NCBI RefSeq assembly: GCF_000709085.1
Contig: NZ_JFBD01000047.1
Span: 1 to 64,000, forward strand
Reading direction: 5' to 3'
From: Virgibacillus alimentarius
GTDB taxonomy: Bacteria; Bacillota; Bacilli; Bacillales; Amphibacillaceae
Length of the DNA: 64,000 bases
Positions 58,784 through 64,000 of the stretch are shown piece after piece (positions within the stretch are counted from its first letter, which is position 1; each line of letters begins with the position of its first letter). A program made the position numbers and the translations under genes. Below the pieces are notes generated by a model. It made no database searches and was not told the DNA's origin. It saw only the letters and a list, made by a program, of their open reading frames with translations.

Positions 58784-60061
58784 ATGTTTGAAACGATTCA
58801 ACAAGTGGAAGACTTTTTTGAATACAGAAGAAAAATAGGAATAAAACCAGGTTTAGAACGCATGAGACAGTTGTTAGAATTGGTCGGTAATCCGCAAGAA
58901 CAGATACAAGCTATTCATATTGCGGGTACAAACGGAAAAGGGTCAACACTATCTTATTTAGATCATGCTCTGAGAGCTAATAGCTATCTTGTTGGAGTTT
59001 TCACTTCTCCAAGCCTTACAGGTTTATGTGGATACATGAAAATCAACGATCGTCCAATATCTGAAAATACTTTCATAACTATCTTAAATGATATTTACCA
59101 TCTGATTCAACGGCTAGACAGAGAACAAAGGCATCCATCCGAGTTTGAGATTATTACTGTGATTGCTTTTTTGTATTTCGCAAAACATGTCGATATTGCC
59201 TTAATAGAAGCCGGGATGGGGGGACGTGAAGATACAACAAACTGTATTCAACCTATTATATCCATTATAACAAATGTTGCAAAAGACCATACTGTTTTTT
59301 TAGGAAATAGCATAAAAGAGATAGCTCATCATAAAGCTGGAATCATTAAGAGTGATCGGCCGGTCATTATTGGCGATATGCATCAAGACGCTCTTAAGGT
59401 AATCAAGGAGGAAGCGGTCTTAAATCAGGCCGACCTCTACCAATTAGGTGTGAATTTCACTTATGAATCTATTCGAAATGACATATTCGAACAAAGTTTT
59501 ATGTGGCGTATCAATTCATTTGAATTGCAAGTTCACATACAAATGCAAGGAGAACATCAGCTAAAAAATGTTTCCATTGCAATAATGGCTTTAGTGAAAT
59601 TAATAGAAGATGGGTATAGTCTTCAGTGGAATAAGGTGCTTCAAGCAATGAGGAAAACAGTTATTGCTGGCAGATTTGAAATAGTTCATCATGATCCTAT
59701 GATTATCGTGGATGGAGCGCATAATCCTGCAGGAGTTCAGTCTTTTTTACATACAGTAAATGATAATTATGAAAACATGGATAAGCATCTTATATTTGCA
59801 GCCTTTAAAGATAAGGATTTAAAAACGATGCTTGATGAACTTCATAAGCATTTCATTTCAATAACATTAACAAGTTTTGACCATCCAAGAGCAGCAAGCA
59901 CAAAGACTTTATACGAACTAACTCCAGCAACTAATAAATATCAGCTTCCAAATTGGAAAGATGCAATTAAAAGGATTAGTGAAAATTCTTTTCATAAACA
60001 GTGTTATTTTGTAACAGGTTCCATTCATTTTATATCTCTTGTTCGAACATATTTTCAGTAA
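58784..60061 (+). CDS. folC: Folylpolyglutamate synthase/dihydrofolate synthase
   Basis: A 425-residue Mur-ligase-fold enzyme adding glutamate to (dihydro)pteroate and folates. The P-loop is AGTNGKGST (about 45-53), the omega-loop region GLCGYMKI, EAGMGGREDTTN and the late DGAHNPAGV motif are present. ATG at 58784 follows GAGAGTGGTG; the upstream in-frame ATG at 58748 lacks a site. It is divergent from the ATP-grasp pair and lies downstream of valS in gene order, as in B. subtilis. Confidence 0.94.
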   Translation: MFETIQQVEDFFEYRRKIGIKPGLERMRQLLELVGNPQEQIQAIHIAGTNGKGSTLSYLDHALRANSYLVGVFTSPSLTGLCGYMKINDRPISENTFITILNDIYHLIQRLDREQRHPSEFEIITVIAFLYFAKHVDIALIEAGMGGREDTTNCIQPIISIITNVAKDHTVFLGNSIKEIAHHKAGIIKSDRPVIIGDMHQDALKVIKEEAVLNQADLYQLGVNFTYESIRNDIFEQSFMWRINSFELQVHIQMQGEHQLKNVSIAIMALVKLIEDGYSLQWNKVLQAMRKTVIAGRFEIVHHDPMIIVDGAHNPAGVQSFLHTVNDNYENMDKHLIFAAFKDKDLKTMLDELHKHFISITLTSFDHPRAASTKTLYELTPATNKYQLPNWKDAIKRISENSFHKQCYFVTGSIHFISLVRTYFQ

Positions 60062-60199
60062 AATGATGTGCTGCATATTACCAATAAAAGGCATATTTTG
60101 TTGAACGAATTTTAGAAGCATTGACAAAAATCGGCTTTCTTTTTGAATTTCCTATGCTAGAGTAAAACTATTACAACTAGCAAAGCGAGGGAAGAAAAG

Positions 60200-61096
60200 A
60201 TGGAAAATAAAAAACCAATTGTCGTGCGCATGAATGGAAAGCGGGCGAAGTCAAATCGAAAAAAAGATAACTTTGCTGCAGGCTCTAAAACGAATAATGA
60301 ACAGGCAGCTACCATTGAAAAAACTGACGCTCCAGTCCCAACATTTGCTAGAGGGTACAAAAATATGAAGTCTGATAATAAAAGTATAAAGGGATCTTTG
60401 AAGCCTATTGTGATAGCTATTTTAGCTGCAATTATTACAGGTTCTATACTAGGTTTTATTATGCTGAATATGTTTGGAAGTATACAAGACAATGCAGGTA
60501 ATAAGGGAGTAGGAGATAATAATGATAATGTGGCTGCAACAAATGATTCCGGCAATGAAAGCAAGAATACTTCAACTGCAATGGATAATAAATCTTTAAC
60601 TGCTTATGTAATACAGGGAGGTGTTTTCTCAGAAAAGGAGAACGCTGATAAATGGGCAAAAAAGTTCAAGCAATCTGGATTTCCAGTGATTATATGGGAA
60701 AGAGATAATCAGTATTATTTACTGACAGGTATTGCAAGTACGAAGGAAAAGGCTAATCAGGATACAGCTTCAATGAAAGAGGAAAACATGGAACTGTATG
60801 TTAAGGAATGGGAAACAGGTAAAATAGAAGCAGAACTTAATAAAGGGGAAATGAATTGGTTAAAGACATACCAGAAGCAATGGGAAGATACACTTACATC
60901 ATTGAATCATAAAGAAGCATTTCCAAAAAAAGAATGGGAAAAATTAGCTGAAAATCCACCACAGAATTCAAAAATGATTTCAAAATTTGCTGATTATATG
61001 ACCGATTCGCTTAATGACCTGGACCATAAAAATAAGAAGCAAATACAGAAGTTCTTGCTCGTGTTATGGCAACAATATGAAAAAATATTAACATAA
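60200..61096 (+). CDS. spoIIB: Sporulation septum protein SpoIIB (SPOR domain)
   Basis: A 298-residue bitopic protein: a basic cytoplasmic N-terminus of about 70 residues, one membrane helix (about 73-93, PIVIAILAAIITGSILGFIM), a Gly/Asn-rich linker and a SPOR domain (about 134-200, YVIQGGVFSEKENA to YYLLTGIASTKEKA) that should bind denuded glycan. The helical C-terminus is unassigned. GCGAGGGAAG precedes the ATG. In B. subtilis SpoIIB aids engulfment and lies between folC/comC and maf/radC. Confidence 0.88.
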   Translation: MENKKPIVVRMNGKRAKSNRKKDNFAAGSKTNNEQAATIEKTDAPVPTFARGYKNMKSDNKSIKGSLKPIVIAILAAIITGSILGFIMLNMFGSIQDNAGNKGVGDNNDNVAATNDSGNESKNTSTAMDNKSLTAYVIQGGVFSEKENADKWAKKFKQSGFPVIIWERDNQYYLLTGIASTKEKANQDTASMKEENMELYVKEWETGKIEAELNKGEMNWLKTYQKQWEDTLTSLNHKEAFPKKEWEKLAENPPQNSKMISKFADYMTDSLNDLDHKNKKQIQKFLLVLWQQYEKILT

Positions 61097-61246
61097 CTAT
61101 AATTATGAAATGATGTAAAATAGATAGAAAGCAGAAAATAAGTATTTTTTTAGCTAGGCAAAAAATTAAAATTGAATTTCCATTATGTGTTTTTGCAATT
61201 TAGTACCAAAATATTGCCTTAAAAGATGGTTTTGCAGATTGGTTCA

Positions 61247-61282
61247 AAAATATATTATCAACTATTATTGATAATATATTTT
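61247..61282 (+). terminator. AT-only hairpin directly before radC
   Basis: AAAATATATTATCAA (61247-61261) pairs perfectly with TTGATAATATATTTT (61268-61282) around CTATTA. It ends two or three bases before the radC ribosome site AAAAGGAGG. It may be the spoIIB terminator or influence radC translation. Confidence 0.6.
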
Positions 61283-61298
61283 AAAAGGAGGAACCATA

Positions 61299-61847
61299 AT
61301 GACAACTTCATCGATTATGATTAAGGATGTACCAAAGGAGGACCGCCCAAGAGAAAGATTATTAAAACTAGGGGCCAGCTATTTATCTAATCAGGAATTA
61401 TTAGCTATTTTACTCGGGAGTGGAACCAAACAAGAATCCGTTATGTCTTTATCCAATCGGATACTTATGCATTTTGAAGGACTAAAATTATTAAACGATG
61501 CGACTATTGAGGAGTTAACAGCTATTAAAGGAATAGGCATAGCAAAGGGGGTTGTAATATTATCAGCAATTGAACTTGGTAAAAGAATGAATGAATATAA
61601 GCCAAACGAACGATATACAATCCGTTCACCAGAGGATGGCGCTGATTATGTCATGGAGGAGATGCGTAATCTACCTCAGGAACATTTTGTAGTTCTCTTT
61701 CTTAATACAAAAAATCAGATCATTCACAGACAAACAATTTTTATCGGAAGTTTAAATGCCTCAATCGTACATCCCCGGGAAGTATATAGGGAAGCGGTAA
61801 AACGTTCTGCAGCTTCTATTATATGCGCCCATAATCACCCTTCTGGA
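61299..61847 (+). CDS. radC: RadC, 5' exon interrupted by a group II intron
   Basis: The first 183 codons of RadC (YsxA), a JAB/MPN-domain protein of uncertain role usually about 230 residues long. A helix-hairpin-helix segment (AIKGIGIAKGV) precedes the MPN domain with EHFVVLFLNTKN and the JAMM histidines in CAHNHPSG. The reading frame is broken after the Gly codon at 61847: the intron begins GTGCGCC and read-through adds VRLQGA and a stop. The missing part should start with Asp and supply the Ser and Asp of HxHx7Sx2D. The 3' exon lies beyond the window. AAAAGGAGGAACC precedes the ATG. Confidence 0.93.
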
Positions 61848-64000
61848 GTGCGCCTGCAAGGTGCGTAATTTTAGTGATTTCTTTTGAAATCTAGAACTCC
61901 TTACAATGTTCTATGGTCAGCATCTTACCTTGAGGGGAAACCCATAGAGGAAACAAAGCATGATGTGAAAAGGAGAAAAGACGACAAAACTATCTAATGT
62001 CGAGTCAGTTCTTCAGACCAAGTGGTGTACGGTAAAAGCTAAACTGCTTAAATCCTAGACGAATGAGCGATGGGTGCGCCGTTGTCTACGATAGTTAACA
62101 GGCAATGAGGGCAAAATGGGAGACACATTGCTTGTGTGTCTGCTGGGTATCTCCTGAACTCTGCCCATAGTAAGGTTTTGTCCTTCAATCCTCAACTAGA
62201 GGAAAACGTCGAAAGGGATACCTAACCATCACGTATCTAAAATTAAGACATAATGCAGGGATTACCTAAATGCAAACGCCACACGGCTATTAGATTTTGG
62301 TCTCTGAAAATTGCATATGGTAACGGAGTCTCCGTAGTACCCAACGTTCGCTTGTAATGAGTTTAGCATGGGGAAGGGAGACAGGTTGATGTTAACGTCA
62401 ATGAGAAAGGAGTCATGAATATGGCGACAGATCCATTTCATCAGTTAGACGTTATAAGGAAAGCTTCTCATAACGGAAAATTCATTACTGATTGTTATCG
62501 CTTAATGTATAAAAAAGAGTTGTGGATGAATGCTTATGCCAAACTATATCCAAATCCAGGAAAACTAACGCAAGGAATATCGGATGACACGATAGATGGT
62601 TTCAGTCTACAAAAAATTGAAGGTATCATAGAGCAATTAAAAGCTGGAACATTCCGTTTTGCACCTGTAAGAAGGGTTTATATCCCTAAATCTAATGGGA
62701 AAAAGAGACCACTAGGAATTCCTAGTTTCAAAGATAAGCTAGTACAAGAAGTTATGAGAATGATATTGGAAAATGTATATGAACCGACATTCTCAGAAAA
62801 CTCCCATGGTTTTAGGGGGGAAAGAAGCTGTCATACAGCCCTATCCCAAATTAAAAGCACGTGGAAGGGTCTAACATGGTGCATTGAAGGAGATATCAAA
62901 GGCTTCTTCGACCATATTGACCATAAGGTACTAATAAAACTTATCTCAAAGAAAATAAATGACCATCGTTTCTTGCTTCTCGTTCATAATGCACTTACTA
63001 GTGGCGTAATGGAGAACTGGATGTATCGTAAAACCTACAGTGGCACACCACAGGGTGGGATTATATCACCTATTTTAGCTAACATCTATCTCCATGAGTT
63101 TGACCTTTTTATGGAAAAACAATTGAAGGAATTTGATAAAGGAGCAAGAAATGGGGAATATAGAAAGCTCCGTTCAAAAATTAGCACGTTATCACAAAAG
63201 ATTAAAAGACTCGATCAAAGAAACGACCACATGCAATGGAAAGGTAGAGGTGAGTTAATCCTTGAGATTCAGAAACTTAAAGCAAAACAAGTAAAAGTTA
63301 CCTCTATTATCGATCCAAGGGGCAGAAACTACCAAAGAATGAAATATGTACGTTATGCAGATGATTTTGTGATTGGGATTGCTGGTTCAAAGCAAAGTGC
63401 AGTGAACATGAAGAATACAATCAAACGATTTCTTAAAGATGAATTAAACCTTGACCTTAGCGATGAAAAAACTCTCATTACCCATTTAGAAAAGCCGATT
63501 CCTTTTCTTGGATATCAATTTCGTAGTTGGGATGAAATAAAGATCAAAAAGGTCACTTACAAGAATCAAAAACATCCATTGAAAAAGAGAATTTTATCAG
63601 GTGTTATTAAGTTAGAAATTCCTGAAAAGAAAATTAAAGAATTTGCAACAAAAAACAGATATGGTAATTTAGACAGCTTTAAAATTATACATCGAGCAAA
63701 ACTTATTAATAATTCGGAGTTAGAAATTCTGTATATCTATAACGCTGAACTACGTGGAATTGCAAACTACTATAAGTTAGCCAATAACTATCATCATTTA
63801 GATAGGTTATTTTATCTAGCTGAAAGTAGTTTCGTTAAAACTATAGCTAATAAACGTAGAAGTACTTCTATGAAGGTTGCAACCAGCATGCGAACACATA
63901 AACAGGCAAGTTTATGCCTTATTATGAAAGGCAAACATGGAAATGAAAAACTTCATCAGTTCGTAAAGCTAAAAGATCTACCAAAGCATAAAGGTTCAAT
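61848..64000 (+). mobile_element. Group II intron in radC (runs off the right edge)
   Basis: The intron starts at 61848 with GTGCGCCTGCAAGGTGCG, closely matching the start of the lactococcal Ll.LtrB intron (GTGCGCCCAG...GGTG). About 573 bases of structured RNA (domains I-III and the beginning of IV) precede the intron protein; GGGATACCTAA and CGGAGTCTCCGTAGTA resemble segments at similar places in Ll.LtrB. The insertion is sense-oriented and falls between codons of radC, so accurate splicing would restore the gene. Domains V and VI and the 3' exon are outside the window. The class is probably mitochondrial-like (IIA). Confidence 0.93.
62421..64000 (+). CDS. ltrA: Group II intron reverse transcriptase/maturase, LtrA-like (3' end outside window)
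   Basis: The frame is open from 62421 to the edge (526 codons). RT blocks are in order: [62 protein letters not shown], and the catalytic RYADDFVIG (Tyr312-Asp315). The maturase domain X includes [14 protein letters not shown] (about 440-455). Close resemblance to lactococcal LtrA suggests that a DNA-binding and HNH endonuclease region follows beyond 64000. ATG at 62421 has AAAGGAG eight bases upstream; an ATG two codons earlier is too near it. The catalytic YADD is intact, so mobility is possible. Confidence 0.95.
   Translation, partial: MATDPFHQLDVIRKASHNGKFITDCYRLMYKKELWMNAYAKLYPNPGKLTQGISDDTIDGFSLQKIEGIIEQLKAGTFRFAPVRRVYIPKSNGKKRPLGIPSFKDKLVQEVMRMILENVYEPTFSENSHGFRGERSCHTALSQIKSTWKGLTWCIEGDIKGFFDHIDHKVLIKLISKKINDHRFLLLVHNALTSGVMENWMYRKTYSGTPQGGIISPILANIYLHEFDLFMEKQLKEFDKGARNGEYRKLRSKISTLSQKIKRLDQRNDHMQWKGRGELILEIQKLKAKQVKVTSIIDPRGRNYQRMKYVRYADDFVIGIAGSKQSAVNMKNTIKRFLKDELNLDLSDEKTLITHLEKPIPFLGYQFRSWDEIKIKKVTYKNQKHPLKKRILSGVIKLEIPEKKIKEFATKNRYGNLDSFKIIHRAKLINNSELEILYIYNAELRGIANYYKLANNYHHLDRLFYLAESSFVKTIANKRRSTSMKVATSMRTHKQASLCLIMKGKHGNEKLHQFVKLKDLPKHKGS

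Noticed and set aside
61861-61870. GTGCGTAATT as an alternative 5' end of the radC intron
   Set aside because: It also fits the GTGYG rule, but would leave VRLQ after HNHPSG, which RadC does not have; the start at 61848 restores the motif and matches the Ll.LtrB start.
1-64000. CRISPR arrays, prophage genes, insertion sequences with transposase
   Set aside because: No regularly spaced repeats, phage structural genes or transposases were seen; the two group II introns are the only mobile elements recognised.

Overview
The window is AT-rich, low-GC Gram-positive DNA from an endospore-forming Bacillaceae. The evidence is strong AGGAGG-type ribosome sites, T-box leaders, sporulation and germination genes (sspI, gerE, gerM, spoVID, spoIIB) and a gene order that follows the Bacillus subtilis ysdC-pheST-etf-sdh-clpX-lon-hem-valS-folC-radC backbone. 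The AT bias and the number of group II introns suggest an Oceanobacillus/Virgibacillus-type organism; that is an inference from memory, not a database match.

Layout. 1-56: the 3' end of a group II intron. 244-2680: a TVP38-type membrane protein, an all-alpha dUTPase and the M42 aminopeptidase YsdC. 2738-8477 (minus strand): a lytic transglycosylase, a four-gene ABC-2 export module with a large membrane-anchored partner, and sspI. 8578-13162: an rRNA methyltransferase and pheST behind a Phe T-box. 13209-19425: rnhC, zapA, cvpA, polX and a mutS2 split by a one-base frameshift in an A9 run. 19485-25216: a 25-residue membrane micro-ORF, then the fatty-acid degradation and electron-transfer cluster lcfA-fadR-fadB-etfB-etfA and trxA; fadR has a clear FadR operator on its own promoter. 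25317-36468: uvrC, yslB, sdhCAB, ysmA, gerE, murI, gerM, rph, rdgB and a YsnB-type phosphodiesterase. 36644-36805: tRNA-Gly and tRNA-Arg. 36940-44740: ysoA, tig, clpX, lonA, engB and ysxD. 44980-51191: the haem pathway from glutamyl-tRNA to uroporphyrinogen III (hemA-X-C-D-B-L). 51339-56894: spoVID, ysxE, a small membrane protein and valS behind a Val T-box. 56936-58707: two diverged RimK-type ATP-grasp ligases on the minus strand. 58784-61847: folC, spoIIB and the first 183 codons of radC. 61848 to the right edge: a group II intron carrying an LtrA-like protein.

Points that most deserve follow-up. (1) radC is cut by a group II intron inside its metal-binding HxHx7Sx2D motif, exactly between HNHPSG and the expected Asp. 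(2) HemC has Asp where the dipyrromethane-anchoring Cys is expected. (3) mutS2 is frameshifted at an A9 tract, with both halves otherwise intact. (4) Two RimK-like ligases with different metal-binding ends sit where B. subtilis has none between valS and folC. (5) A second group II intron, with a different kind of 3' end, lies at the left edge, so two introns bracket the window.
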